NCBI GenBank assembly: GCA_016471375.1
Contig: WGLZ01000062.1
Coordinates: 1-54,485 of the forward strand
Length of the DNA: 54,485 nucleotides
Source of the DNA: Cyanobacteria bacterium RI_101
GTDB lineage: Bacteria > Cyanobacteriota > Cyanobacteriia > Cyanobacteriales > Microcystaceae
Reading direction: 5' to 3'
Below the pieces are notes generated by a model. That model was not told the origin of the DNA. It did not search any database and saw nothing but the letters and a program-made list of their open reading frames with translations. The stretch's first letter is position 1. Every line of letters begins with the position of its first letter. A program made the position numbers and the translations under genes. This document shows, one piece after another, positions 1 through 8,133 of this stretch.

Positions 1-18
1 AAATTCAAACAAACTTCT

Positions 19-435
19 ATGTCCGCTAGAGATGCCACCCACTCGATTGTCAAACACGCTCTTGAAAAAGAAGGGTGGAGAATTACCCATGATCCCTATT
101 ATCTCAAAGTAGGAGGCATAGAATTTTATATTGATTTAGGAACAGAGATGATTATTGCCGCCGAGCGAGATAATCAAAAAATTGCTGTTGAAGTTAAGAG
201 TTTTTTAGGCCCCTCTTCAATTTCTGAATTTCATACGGCTTTAGGTCAATTCATCAACTATCGCTATGCTCTTGAAAAAAAAACTCCGAATAGAGTTCTT
301 TATTTAGCAGTTCCTTCAGATATTTATGACGATTTTTTCACTCTAAGTTTTATTAAAAAGGTTATCCAAAAATCAGACGTTAAATTAATCATTTACCAAG
401 AAAACAAGGAGATCATTTCCCAATGGATAAACTAA
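19..435 (+). CDS. xisH: XisH-family element excision controlling factor
   Basis: The 138-residue product matches the XisH family in length and layout. It opens with the typical SARDATHSIVKHAL segment and carries acidic and lysine residues of an endonuclease-like fold (IDLG near residue 40, then IAVEVKSF near residues 55-62). XisH was named for excision of the Anabaena fdxN element but is widespread in cyanobacteria as xisH-xisI pairs, where its biochemical role is not settled. The stop codon overlaps the start of a xisI-like frame at 423, the usual arrangement for the pair. Base composition is AT-rich compared with the genes after 4531, which suggests acquisition. Family assignment is confident; function is not. 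Confidence 0.88.
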   Translation: MSARDATHSIVKHALEKEGWRITHDPYYLKVGGIEFYIDLGTEMIIAAERDNQKIAVEVKSFLGPSSISEFHTALGQFINYRYALEKKTPNRVLYLAVPSDIYDDFFTLSFIKKVIQKSDVKLIIYQENKEIISQWIN

Positions 436-509
436 ATTTTTACGTTGATCATGAAAATCAGCAAGCCATTCTTTTGGAATCTATTGGAACACACGATGAA
501 GTTTACTAA
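423..509 (+). pseudogene. xisI: Truncated xisI remnant
   Basis: An ATG overlapping the end of xisH opens a 28-codon frame beginning MDKLNFY, the typical start of XisI, followed by a DHENQQAILLE segment that resembles a later part of that family. It stops at 507-509. XisI proteins are usually about 110 residues, so most of the protein is missing. The join of an N-terminal motif to a later-looking segment suggests an internal deletion as well as a C-terminal loss. It is probably a relic, leaving xisH without its usual partner. The exact deletion boundaries are my inference. Confidence 0.6.
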
Positions 510-656
510 GGGTATTCTTACAGGATGGCATTTAAGGCGTCCTCTTCGGCGCTTAAGGTAGAATAAGCGGAACGCTTTTCTTTATGGTATCTGCGGCGCC
601 GTCACCTTAAAGGCATTTTAGGGAACGCACCCTACTGCTAGATAACTAGGGTTGAC

Positions 657-795
657 AAAAAAGCGCCGGATAACAATAGCGCCGGTTCGTCGGAATCTTC
701 GGTCATATTCCTCAACTCAGCCGATAAAAGCGCCGTACCGCTAGGCGGCGCCGTTGGCATGACACTAGACTCATTGCTTCAACGAATGAGTATGG
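657..795. repeat. Direct repeat copy A flanking vapBC
   Basis: About 100 bases from 660 to 760 match 1661-1761 with a single difference seen (ATATTC versus ATAGTC). A weaker match continues through TCATTGCTTCAA to about 795. The copy is rich in the genome-typical AGCGCC/GGCGCC words. The rest of the gap between xisI and vapC (510-908) holds no gene I can support. An open frame across 760-930 gives no recognisable protein, and one GCGATCGC octamer lies near 862. Confidence 0.85.
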
Positions 796-908
796 TACGT
801 GCCCAAAAATATATTGGTGGAGCAGTAGAAGCCACATTAGGAGATCCACCCTACACCGATAGCGATCGCACTACCGATACCCTCTATGCCGTCCGCACCA
901 ACGCAACG

Positions 909-1313
909 TTAGCTCGCTGGAGGCAGGAGTCTAATAAATCCCTCCTGCTCAAAATGGCGATCTGTCGTCAATCCATCGGTTATTCCCCGCTGGCGCATCA
1001 GAATAAAGCTAACCGCATCGCACAAGGAATACCCCTTGTCCTGCCGAGCAAGCAAAAGCTGCATAGCTTCTCGGTGCAGTTGCTCATCAACCCAGACTGT
1101 TTCTATGTCCGGGTTATCAACCAAGTCAACTACAAAGTCTAACACTTTTGTCCGAGGAAGTCGGCGAACTAGTGCAAGAGCAATCAACTCAGCTAAAACA
1201 TGGCTATGAGTCAAGAGTCTACTGCCAGCGCCATCGACTAACTGAACCGCCTTTTTGTGCTGGGGGTCATCACAATGGACATAGCATAACAAGCCTGATG
1301 TATCTAGAAGCAC
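909..1313 (-). CDS. vapC: VapC-type PIN-domain ribonuclease toxin
   Basis: The 134-residue PIN-domain protein has the four acidic active-site positions expected of VapC: Asp4 in the N-terminal LLDTSG, Glu42 in VLAELIAL, Asp99 in SLCDAVSF and Asp118 in TTDRHF. VapC toxins cut structured RNA, often tRNA or rRNA, and are held inactive by VapB. The antitoxin gene lies 15 bases upstream on the same strand, so the two are one operon in the order antitoxin-toxin. All catalytic residues are present, so the toxin is probably active. The pair sits between long direct repeats. Confidence 0.9.
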   Translation of the reverse strand: MLLDTSGLLCYVHCDDPQHKKAVQLVDGAGSRLLTHSHVLAELIALALVRRLPRTKVLDFVVDLVDNPDIETVWVDEQLHREAMQLLLARQDKGYSLCDAVSFILMRQRGITDGLTTDRHFEQEGFIRLLPPAS

Positions 1314-1328
1314 AAAACCACTCTGCTC

Positions 1329-1607
1329 CTAATACTCATCGGCATAAGCTCTGGCGAGATCAGCATCAATTGCTTGGTTGTCGGAACTTGTCGCGTATCC
1401 TAGACTGATTGCGCCGGCATGACTCTTGAATTTTTGTCGCGCTTCTTCTTGCCGCTCCGGCGATGGCGTTACTCTGGTGACAGTTTCACCTTGTCGGCTG
1501 AGAACAGTAACGATCCACTCCGTCATAGATACGCCGACTGCGTTGGACTTCCGCTGTAAGTCTGCGTAGATTTCATCACTGATTTCCAAGGTTAACTGCT
1601 GACTCAT
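1329..1607 (-). CDS. vapB: VapB-type antitoxin
   Basis: This 92-residue protein has an N-terminal ribbon-helix-helix-like segment (LTLEISDEIYADLQRKSNAV, then VSMTEWIV) typical of DNA-binding antitoxins. The C-terminal tail is polar and likely disordered, as expected for the part that wraps the PIN toxin. It is encoded directly before vapC with a 15-base gap. By analogy with other vapBC operons, VapB with VapC represses its own promoter; I did not identify a clear operator. The start is the ATG at 1607, giving the usual antitoxin length. VapB is a broad label for the family. Confidence 0.8.
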   Translation of the reverse strand: MSQQLTLEISDEIYADLQRKSNAVGVSMTEWIVTVLSRQGETVTRVTPSPERQEEARQKFKSHAGAISLGYATSSDNQAIDADLARAYADEY

Positions 1608-1657
1608 GGATGTGGAATACCTTAGACAATTTGCGACTCATTGTAACTTACTTTCTC

Positions 1658-1797
1658 CGAAAAGCGCCGGATAACAATAGCGCCGGTTCGTCGGAATCTT
1701 CGGTCATAGTCCTCAACTCAGCCGATAAAAGCGCCGTACCGCTAGGCGGCGCCGTTGGCATCCCACTTAAACTCATTGCTTCAATCAATGAGGATGG
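1658..1797. repeat. Direct repeat copy B flanking vapBC
   Basis: Second copy of the repeat described at 657-795, in the same orientation and offset by 1001 bases. Together the two copies bracket vapBC exactly. Beyond 1761 the match weakens but continues through ACTCATTGCTTCAAT. Recombination between the copies would delete about 1 kb containing the whole toxin-antitoxin operon. Confidence 0.85.
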
Positions 1798-1813
1798 ATT
1801 GTTAGCTACATTC

Positions 1814-2554
1814 TTAGCCTAATCGAGCCGCTTCTGCTGCTATATGACCAGCAAGCGATGTAGCGAACGTCTTTATGTCAGTCATGGACGACATACTGGA
1901 AAATTGGCCTGTTTCCACTGCGGTTCGTGGTGAAGTGATGACAGCGGCTGTTGTGTAAAGTTGCTCCTGCACAAGCTTCTGGCAAAGAAGATCATAACGT
2001 TTGAGGTAAGACGCTCCCTTAAATTCATCGAATACTGGAAAATGTGGCGAGGCATCTCTAACCGGCGATCTGGACTCGGGCGCATCCTCGACCAACATCA
2101 ACCAGCCTACAAACGGGCGAGGCTGTTTACCAAAAGCACCTTCTCGGTAGGCCATCCAAAAGTCGTGGGCTGTGCCGATAGCTTCTTCTGTTCGGTTGTT
2201 GAAGTTGTTGCCAAACGACGGCCCCACTTGGCTTTTCAATTCGATGGCGGCGATCAACTCTCCCTTATGTATTATCAGTAAATCCCACAACTTTGTTGGT
2301 CGAAAATATCCTGGCAGCGTCAGTACGGCCCTTTTTTGGTGAATCTCCGCATGGGCAAGGCCGTTTGCTCGCACGAGGTCAATAACCAAGGCGATAAAAC
2401 CATCCATGTTCTTTCCGCCTGTGACGCCTGCGCGTTCGCCTTGGTCTGCTTTACCAGACTCAATTTGCTTTTGCCGCGCTGCTTCGCGATTGCCCCAGAA
2501 GGCTTGTATAGCCTCAAGAACCTTTCGTTCGTAATCAACAAGATCAAGTGCCAT
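1814..2554 (-). CDS. Type II restriction endonuclease, PaeR7I/XhoI family
   Basis: The product is 246 residues, the length I associate with PaeR7I, and its whole sequence reads as this family. The N terminus runs [16 protein letters not shown], followed by [12 protein letters not shown], a [12 protein letters not shown] segment and [29 protein letters not shown]. The last contains the E-x-K acidic/lysine pair expected of a PD-(D/E)XK nuclease near residues 106-108. Characterised members cut CTCGAG, which I infer here. The ATG abuts the stop codon of the methyltransferase gene with no gap, so the two are one operon in the order methyltransferase-nuclease. The gene lacks the GGCGCC words common in the chromosome, suggesting horizontal transfer. 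Confidence 0.9.
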   Translation of the reverse strand: MALDLVDYERKVLEAIQAFWGNREAARQKQIESGKADQGERAGVTGGKNMDGFIALVIDLVRANGLAHAEIHQKRAVLTLPGYFRPTKLWDLLIIHKGELIAAIELKSQVGPSFGNNFNNRTEEAIGTAHDFWMAYREGAFGKQPRPFVGWLMLVEDAPESRSPVRDASPHFPVFDEFKGASYLKRYDLLCQKLVQEQLYTTAAVITSPRTAVETGQFSSMSSMTDIKTFATSLAGHIAAEAARLG

Positions 2555-4315
2555 TTACTCTCCGTTGCCTACAAGTACCAACTGTTCATCATAGGTCAAG
2601 TCATACAGCCTAGATACCACGCTGTTACAAGCTTGCAAGTCGCGGCCATTTGCCGCTGTTATCAACTCAACTCGCAAATTTTCTGGGACATCTTGCCAGC
2701 GAGGGATACGGATACGCCGAAGATATTGGGCTTGAAAGCGTAAGTAGCCCCCGCGCATTTTGGTTGAATAGGTCGCCACAAAAAGCCGAGCAATGCCTGA
2801 CAGAAGCACAGCTTGTAAAGCTCGCAAGTCCCAAGTTTCTGACGTGATGAAATAAAGATTATGATGTGGATATAGCCTTCCATGCTCATACACAATGTGG
2901 GCATCCCCCTTAATGTCTGGAATCAAAAGCTTAGCCCTGTTCGCAAGGCTAGGGGTTATGCGGTCGATCGTGCGATACCAATTTGCTGGCATTTTCAAAG
3001 CGCAGTGGCGATTGGCAATCATATCGCGCCGAGCACTTAAGTAATTACGTAAGCGAGGATAATAATGGAGATCAACAAGGGTGCCATCGTCCTCAAAAGG
3101 ATTGATGACGCCTCGTCCATGCCATTTGACTTGACCAGACTGGATGTCAGCAGTTGTTGCCAATGGCAGTTTTCTATCCGGCTCAACATCAAGCGCATCA
3201 AAATCCCCGATGAAAGCTTTGTCCGCTCCTGTTGCAACTCCAATACCAACCTTACAACCCACTTCCTCCAAAGTTGGAAATTGTCTTTCAAGGCGACGAA
3301 TAAAATTTACTTGATCTGGGGTTTCAAATAACCACGGTTCGGTTTGATTGGGTACAAGAGCTAACTCTCGCACCGCTCCGCCAGTTTTTGAAAAATGATT
3401 GCCTGTTAATTCCTTGGCAAGTGCAACCAGCGTTGAACGATTAATTGAGGGACGATGCGCGATGCGTGTGGTGCCCGGTTTTTCACGACTGATAACCGTG
3501 ATGGCCGGATAGGCAGTCACTTCACTATAGAAGGCTGGCGTGTCCACCATGTCCACAAATACTTTCAGGTGAAATCGATCTGCAATAAGGTTGCGTAATG
3601 GCGCGCCATAGCGATTCTTCATCCAACGATCCGCACAAATAAAACCGAGGCTCCCACCTTCGGCGAGCGCCAAAAGCGAGTGTTCGATGAATGGAATATA
3701 AAGGTCGGCTCGGTCATACAGGGTTTGATAGCGTCTTCGATATTCAGCCAGCAAGGATGCCGGAATTAGTTCTTGGCGCACATAAGGCGGATTGCCGACG
3801 ACAAAATCGAATTGCCCTTCCAAATGTTCCAAAAGAAAATCGCCTTGCACCAGCCAACGATCAACAAGAGTTGATGCGGATAACTCCGCTATGCCTTCTT
3901 GTATGAGTCGTTGAAGGACACTAGTACGAGTGGCGGTGAATGTTTCCCGATGAAGTTCAATCGCACGGATGGCATCGCCAATCCCATCGACCACAGAAGC
4001 CCTACTTTTCGATGCCCGCCACGCTGTTAATAGCCGTCCAATCGCCTGCAACAAGAAATCACCGCCACCGGCGGCTGGCTCCAAGAGCCGCTTCTTATGC
4101 AGAGGCTGATCCTCGGTATATCCAACTAAATCAAGAATGAAATCGACAACTTCAATGCGCGTAAAAATCGCTCCCCGCATCTGCGTTCCATTCTCGATAG
4201 CTAACGCTTCAACAGCAGCGAGTACATTCGGCGAATACTGAACATCCGCATCGTCAAACAAATCAAGGTTAAGCTGTCTATGTTTCAAGTTGATGAGTCC
4301 TAACTTCACGGACAA
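2555..4315 (-). CDS. N6-adenine DNA methyltransferase partner of the PaeR7I/XhoI-like nuclease
   Basis: This protein of up to 586 residues has the S-adenosylmethionine motif [13 protein letters not shown] near residues 79-91 and the catalytic NPPY motif ([10 protein letters not shown]) near residues 174-184, both typical of adenine-N6 methyltransferases. The roughly 350 residues after NPPY probably hold the target-recognition region. It should protect the same site its neighbour cuts, inferred to be CTCGAG. The reading frame starts at a TTG at 4313-4315, with an AGGAG about 14 bases upstream; a GTG two codons later is an alternative start. It is transcribed away from hypD, so 4316-4530 is a divergent intergenic region in which I see no gene. 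Confidence 0.9.
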   Translation of the reverse strand: MSVKLGLINLKHRQLNLDLFDDADVQYSPNVLAAVEALAIENGTQMRGAIFTRIEVVDFILDLVGYTEDQPLHKKRLLEPAAGGGDFLLQAIGRLLTAWRASKSRASVVDGIGDAIRAIELHRETFTATRTSVLQRLIQEGIAELSASTLVDRWLVQGDFLLEHLEGQFDFVVGNPPYVRQELIPASLLAEYRRRYQTLYDRADLYIPFIEHSLLALAEGGSLGFICADRWMKNRYGAPLRNLIADRFHLKVFVDMVDTPAFYSEVTAYPAITVISREKPGTTRIAHRPSINRSTLVALAKELTGNHFSKTGGAVRELALVPNQTEPWLFETPDQVNFIRRLERQFPTLEEVGCKVGIGVATGADKAFIGDFDALDVEPDRKLPLATTADIQSGQVKWHGRGVINPFEDDGTLVDLHYYPRLRNYLSARRDMIANRHCALKMPANWYRTIDRITPSLANRAKLLIPDIKGDAHIVYEHGRLYPHHNLYFITSETWDLRALQAVLLSGIARLFVATYSTKMRGGYLRFQAQYLRRIRIPRWQDVPENLRVELITAANGRDLQACNSVVSRLYDLTYDEQLVLVGNGE

Positions 4316-4530
4316 GTTTTCCGTACATCGCTCCTAAAAAGCGCTGCATACAGATTACCGTACTGCAAATGACCTTCTTTGAGCGCCGACTCAGGGAATC
4401 ATAGCGCCGATTTCCCGACCCGACCCAGGTTCGTAACAAAACTTTAGGGAACAGCGCCGTTAACCGGCGAGAAGACTCGTCCCTTTGAATGCCGCTATAG
4501 TAGGGAAAAAACGCTGGGCGGGGACTGCGC

Positions 4531-5634
4531 ATGAAATTTGTCGAAGAATACCGAGCGCCGGAACGCGTCCAAAAGGCGGCGGAAGAGTTGGGGCGACTGG
4601 TGACCCGTCCCTGGACAGTGATGGAAGTCTGCGGCGGCCAGACCCACGCCATTGTTAAGTATGGGATCGACCAGATGTTGCCGCAGGAGGTGACCCTGAT
4701 TCACGGCCCCGGTTGTCCGGTCTGCGTCACTTCCACCACGTTAATCGACCAGGCGCTGGCCATCGCCCGGCAACCGGATGTCATTTTCTGCTCCTTTGGG
4801 GATATGTTGCGGGTGCCGGGGAGCGAGACGGATTTGTTGGCGCTCAAGGCCCAGGGCGCCGATGTTCGCATCGTTTACTCTCCCCTAGATTGTTTAAAAC
4901 TGGCGGAGAGCCATCCCGATCAAACCGTGGTCTTTTTTGGCGTCGGCTTTGAAACCACGGCGCCGGCCACGGCCATGGCGGTCTATCAAGCCAAGGCCCG
5001 GGGGTTAGAGAATTTCTGTCTGCTGGCGGCCCATGTCTTGGTGCCCCCGGCGCTGGAGGCCCTGCTCTCGGCGCCGGAAAATCGGGTGCAGGGTTTTTTA
5101 GCGGCGGGCCATGTTTGTACCGTGATGGGCTATCAGGACTACCATCCCATCGCCCAAAAGTATCAAGTTCCCATCGTGGTGGCGGGGTTTGAACCCCTGG
5201 ACATTCTTCAGGGTCTCTACGCCTGTCTGGCCCAACTGGAGCGGGGCGAAAGTTTCTGCGACAATCAATATCGGCGCTCGGTGCAACCCCAGGGCAACCC
5301 CCAGGCCCAGGCCTTAATTCGGGAAGTTTTTACCCCCGCGGATCGGGAGTGGCGGGGTCTGGGCGTCATTCCCCAAAGCGGTTGGGTCTTGGCGCCGTCC
5401 TACAAACTTTGGTGCGCCCTGGAACGATTTAAGTCGGTTTTAACAACTCTACCGACCCCGGCGCCGGAGCTGGAGTGTTTAAGCGGGCAAGTCCTCCAGG
5501 GGCGCCTGAAACCCTCCGATTGTCCGGCCTTTGGTCAAAAATGCACCCCGGAAACGCCCCTGGGAGCGCCGATGGTTTCTTCCGAGGGCGCCTGCGCGGC
5601 CTACTATCGCTACCGGCAACTGGCGCCGGTTTGA
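4531..5634 (+). CDS. hypD: Hydrogenase maturation factor HypD
   Basis: HypD acts with HypC and HypE to build the Fe(CN)2CO centre of [NiFe] hydrogenases. The 367-residue product has the full length of the family. It has the conserved CGGQTH motif near residue 34, GPGCPVCV near residue 60, GFETTAP near residue 138, and the C-terminal cysteine-containing [15 protein letters not shown] and EGACAAYY segments that hold the [4Fe-4S] cluster. No other hyp or hydrogenase gene lies in the window. A histidine kinase gene starts nine bases after the stop, so the two are probably cotranscribed. GGCGCC-type words become dense from here on, marking the return to native chromosome. Confidence 0.96.
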   Translation: MKFVEEYRAPERVQKAAEELGRLVTRPWTVMEVCGGQTHAIVKYGIDQMLPQEVTLIHGPGCPVCVTSTTLIDQALAIARQPDVIFCSFGDMLRVPGSETDLLALKAQGADVRIVYSPLDCLKLAESHPDQTVVFFGVGFETTAPATAMAVYQAKARGLENFCLLAAHVLVPPALEALLSAPENRVQGFLAAGHVCTVMGYQDYHPIAQKYQVPIVVAGFEPLDILQGLYACLAQLERGESFCDNQYRRSVQPQGNPQAQALIREVFTPADREWRGLGVIPQSGWVLAPSYKLWCALERFKSVLTTLPTPAPELECLSGQVLQGRLKPSDCPAFGQKCTPETPLGAPMVSSEGACAAYYRYRQLAPV

Positions 5635-5642
5635 GCCAAGCC

Positions 5643-6920
5643 ATGTTTCAAGCCACCCGTCGGCGCCTGGCGCTTTGGTACACCCTAGTGACGGCGCTGT
5701 TACTGATTCTCTTTGCCACTGGGGTCTATTTTTACGCCCGCCAAACCCTGATTGAGCGGGTGGACGACACCCTTAAGCACGTGGCGGAGGTGGTTCACCG
5801 TTCCCTAGTCATTCAACCCCTAGAAGACCGGCGCTATCGCCTCAATGTGGAAGCCAGTTTTCGCCCCAATTCCGCCTCCATTGAGGACGATCATATTGAT
5901 TTAGAATGGTTCAGCCCCCAGGGGGTTTTACTCTGGTCCACCCTCAGCCAACCGGAGTTGACCCTCCGTCAGCCCCTTCCTTTAGGAAAAACCGCCAGCC
6001 TCGGCTTTTCCCCGGATCATCTCCTGCGACAACTGACGGAGCGCCTGGAGGAAAATCGGCAAGTGTTGGGCTATCTCCGGGTCAGTCATCCCTGGTTCGA
6101 GGTGACGAAACCGATCCGACAACTGCTCTGGGATTTAACCCTGGGGTTACTGGTTCTGATCGCCACCGTCGCAGGCACGGGTTGGTTCCTCTCCGGCCTC
6201 GCCATGGCGCCGATCCGGGACTCCTATCAAAGCCTGAAGCAATTCACCGCCGACGCCTCCCACGAACTGCGGAACCCCATCGCCGTCATTCAAACCAACG
6301 CCCAAACGGCGCTGGCGGACTCGGATCAGGACAGTCAACAGCAAGCTCTGCGGGTGATCGAGCGCCTGAGTCGGCGCTTGGGAAGTTTGGTCAACGATCT
6401 GCTTTTTCTCGCCCGCTCCGATAGCGGCACGTTACAAACGGACGACCAAGAGATTCCCCTAGACGCGCTTTTATTGGCGGTGGTGGAAGAGCAACAACTG
6501 AGCGCCCGTCAGCAAGACGTGACTCTAACCCTAGAAATCGCCCCGACGGCGCCGGAAACGAGTTTTGACCTCCGGGGAGACTGGGATCAACTGGCCCGCC
6601 TCTTCACAAACTTAATCGCCAACGCCCTCAGCCACAGCCCGCCCCAGTCCCAGGTGCGTCTGGCGCTAGCGCCGCAACCCCCCTATTGGCAAGTGACTGT
6701 TAAAGATCAAGGCGCCGGGATCGCGCCGGAGGAATTGCCCCATTTGTTTGAACGTTTTTACCGGGGCGACCCGGCCCGTTCCCCCAGTAGCGGCGCCGGC
6801 CTCGGTTTAGCCATCGCCCAGGCCATTGTTCAGACCCACCAGGGACAGATTAAGGTGAAAAGTCAGCCGGGGCAGGGCGCCGCGTTTATCGTTCTTCTGC
6901 CCCAGGGGCCGACATCTTAG
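5643..6920 (+). CDS. Membrane sensor histidine kinase
   Basis: The ATG at 5643, just after hypD, gives a 425-residue kinase that begins directly before its first transmembrane helix (about residues 11-32). A periplasmic sensor region of about 130 residues follows, then a second helix (about 160-188). The phosphorylated histidine sits in DASHELRNP near residue 207. ATP-binding boxes follow: NLIANALSH near 324, DQGAGI near 356 and GAGLGLAIA near 385. The layout resembles small cyanobacterial kinases of the RppB/NrsS type, but I would not assign a signal. No response regulator is adjacent. A longer frame upstream overlaps hypD and is not the likely start. Confidence 0.9.
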   Translation: MFQATRRRLALWYTLVTALLLILFATGVYFYARQTLIERVDDTLKHVAEVVHRSLVIQPLEDRRYRLNVEASFRPNSASIEDDHIDLEWFSPQGVLLWSTLSQPELTLRQPLPLGKTASLGFSPDHLLRQLTERLEENRQVLGYLRVSHPWFEVTKPIRQLLWDLTLGLLVLIATVAGTGWFLSGLAMAPIRDSYQSLKQFTADASHELRNPIAVIQTNAQTALADSDQDSQQQALRVIERLSRRLGSLVNDLLFLARSDSGTLQTDDQEIPLDALLLAVVEEQQLSARQQDVTLTLEIAPTAPETSFDLRGDWDQLARLFTNLIANALSHSPPQSQVRLALAPQPPYWQVTVKDQGAGIAPEELPHLFERFYRGDPARSPSSGAGLGLAIAQAIVQTHQGQIKVKSQPGQGAAFIVLLPQGPTS

Positions 6921-6965
6921 AGGTTGTTAAAAAAGGGGTCAACATCCCAGTTTTATCCCCTCTAG

Positions 6966-7160
6966 CCCCCCTTAGAAAACTACGGTGTACACACAAGTCT
7001 TTGGTTTTGCCATTAACCTTATCTCGCCCCCTAAATCCCCCAATTCTGGGGGACCTTGAACTCAGAAAGGCTCCGAACTCCCCCCAAAATTGGGGGGCTG
7101 GGGGGGCAAAACGAGGCTGATGGGTAGAATCTGTGTACACGGTAGCCTTAGAAAGGGGGG
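6966..7160. repeat. GTGTACAC-bordered element with internal hairpins
   Basis: GTGTACAC occurs at 6985-6992 and 7133-7140. Outside each copy lie imperfectly inverted arms: a run of C with CTAC on the left, and GTAG with a run of G on the right. Between them are two palindromes built from CCCCCAA and TTGGGGG (about 7036-7052 and 7081-7100). The layout resembles a small non-coding transposable element of about 195 bases, but no target duplication was identified. A half-copy recurs at 42508-42537. Confidence 0.55.
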
Positions 7161-7200
7161 AACCAGACTCAAAGTCCCCCTTGCAAAGGGGAATTTCTAG
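7151..7200. repeat. Dispersed CAAAGTCCCCCTTG palindrome
   Basis: AAAGGGGGGAACC, then CAAAGTCCCCCTTGCAAAGGGG, closely matches 42424-42476, including the order of the pieces. It belongs to the intergenic hairpin family also seen at 7951, 39701 and 42400. With the preceding element it fills the 6921-7226 gap, which has no supported gene. Confidence 0.7.
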
Positions 7201-7226
7201 AGTTAGGCGGCTCGCCCAATACCCTC

Positions 7227-7895
7227 TTAAACGGTTTCCAAAAGCGGCAAAGGACAAGTTACTGACGTGCCCCCCAAACCGCAGTAACCGTTGGGATTTT
7301 TGGCCAAATACTGCTGGTGATAGTCTTCGGCGTAATAAAACGGCGCCGCGGGCAGAATTTCCGTGGTGATTTCCCCGTAGCCCGCCTGGGTCAGCGCCGC
7401 TTGATAGGCCGCTTTAGACGCCTCCGCCAGTCGCCCTTGCTCCTCGGAAAAGGTATAAATCCCGGAGCGGTATTGGGTGCCGGTATCATTGCCCTGCCGC
7501 ATCCCCTGGGTGGGATTGTGGCTTTCCCAAAAGACCTGAAGCAATTGGCTGTAGCTGATTTTTTGGGGGTCAAACACCACTAAAACCACTTCGTTATGAC
7601 CCGTTAACCCCGTGCAAACTTCCTGGTAAGTGGGATTGGGGGTTAAACCGGCGCTGTAGCCCACAGCGGTGGAATAGACGCCGGGGAGTTGCCAAAATTT
7701 CCGCTCGGCGCCCCAGAAACAGCCCAGCCCAAAGACGGCCTGCTCTAGACCCTCGGGAAAAGGCGGCTGGAGGGGGTTGCCGTTGACAAAGTGTTTATTG
7801 GTCAAGCTGAGGGGCGTCGCCCGACCCGGAAGCGCCTCCGCGGGGGAGGGAAGCTCTAATTTTTTGCCCAGTCCGAACAGTCCCATCAGGTTCAT
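7227..7895 (-). CDS. msrA: Peptide methionine-S-sulfoxide reductase MsrA
   Basis: MsrA repairs oxidised methionine (the S-sulfoxide form) in proteins. The catalytic cysteine is in the family motif GCFWG at Cys59, followed by WGAERKF and the AVGYSAG and TGHNEVV segments typical of MsrA. C-terminal cysteines in [12 protein letters not shown] could serve in recycling through disulfides and thioredoxin. I chose the ATG at 7895 ([12 protein letters not shown]), giving 222 residues. The frame stays open upstream to 7964, but that extension is short, low in complexity and runs towards a repeat. No neighbouring gene is obviously linked. Confidence 0.95.
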   Translation of the reverse strand: MNLMGLFGLGKKLELPSPAEALPGRATPLSLTNKHFVNGNPLQPPFPEGLEQAVFGLGCFWGAERKFWQLPGVYSTAVGYSAGLTPNPTYQEVCTGLTGHNEVVLVVFDPQKISYSQLLQVFWESHNPTQGMRQGNDTGTQYRSGIYTFSEEQGRLAEASKAAYQAALTQAGYGEITTEILPAAPFYYAEDYHQQYLAKNPNGYCGLGGTSVTCPLPLLETV

Positions 7896-7950
7896 AGCGT
7901 TATTGGTGAAAAATTGAAAGAAAGTGTTGGCAAAGGGTCGATGTTCCGGT

Positions 7951-8046
7951 TTTATCCCCCTCATCCCCCAGCCCCTTCTCCCGCTCTGGGAGAAGGGGAG
8001 TCAAAGTCCCTCTCCCTCTTTGGGAGAGGGATTTAGGGTGAGGGCC
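7951..8046. repeat. Dispersed double hairpin repeat
   Basis: CCTTCTCCCGCTCTGGGAGAAGG (7973-7995) and CTCTCCCTCTTTGGGAGAG (8010-8028) form two hairpins separated by GGAGTCAAAGTCC. The design matches the CCCCCAA/TTGGGGG repeats elsewhere in the window, including the ATTTAGGG tail. It lies between msrA and folC, both read on the minus strand. Confidence 0.7.
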
Positions 8047-8133
8047 AAGTGCGGAACGCCTATTAACTGCAAAAGTTCAGATGCTCTTGGTTTAGGGGGA
8101 TTCTCGGAGTTGACCTATATTCTCCTAACTATT

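Noticed and set aside
759-1142. Plus-strand open frame beginning in repeat copy A
   Set aside because: Its second half is the antisense of vapC and the first 50 codons match no family I know.
4380-4480. Repeated AGCGCCG words upstream of hypD resembling a small repeat array
   Set aside because: Spacing is irregular and the word is common everywhere in the window; not a CRISPR array. No CRISPR array or cas gene was seen anywhere.
5475-5642. Longer start for the histidine kinase inside hypD
   Set aside because: The extra 56 residues are out-of-frame hypD sequence; the ATG at 5643 starts just before the first membrane helix.
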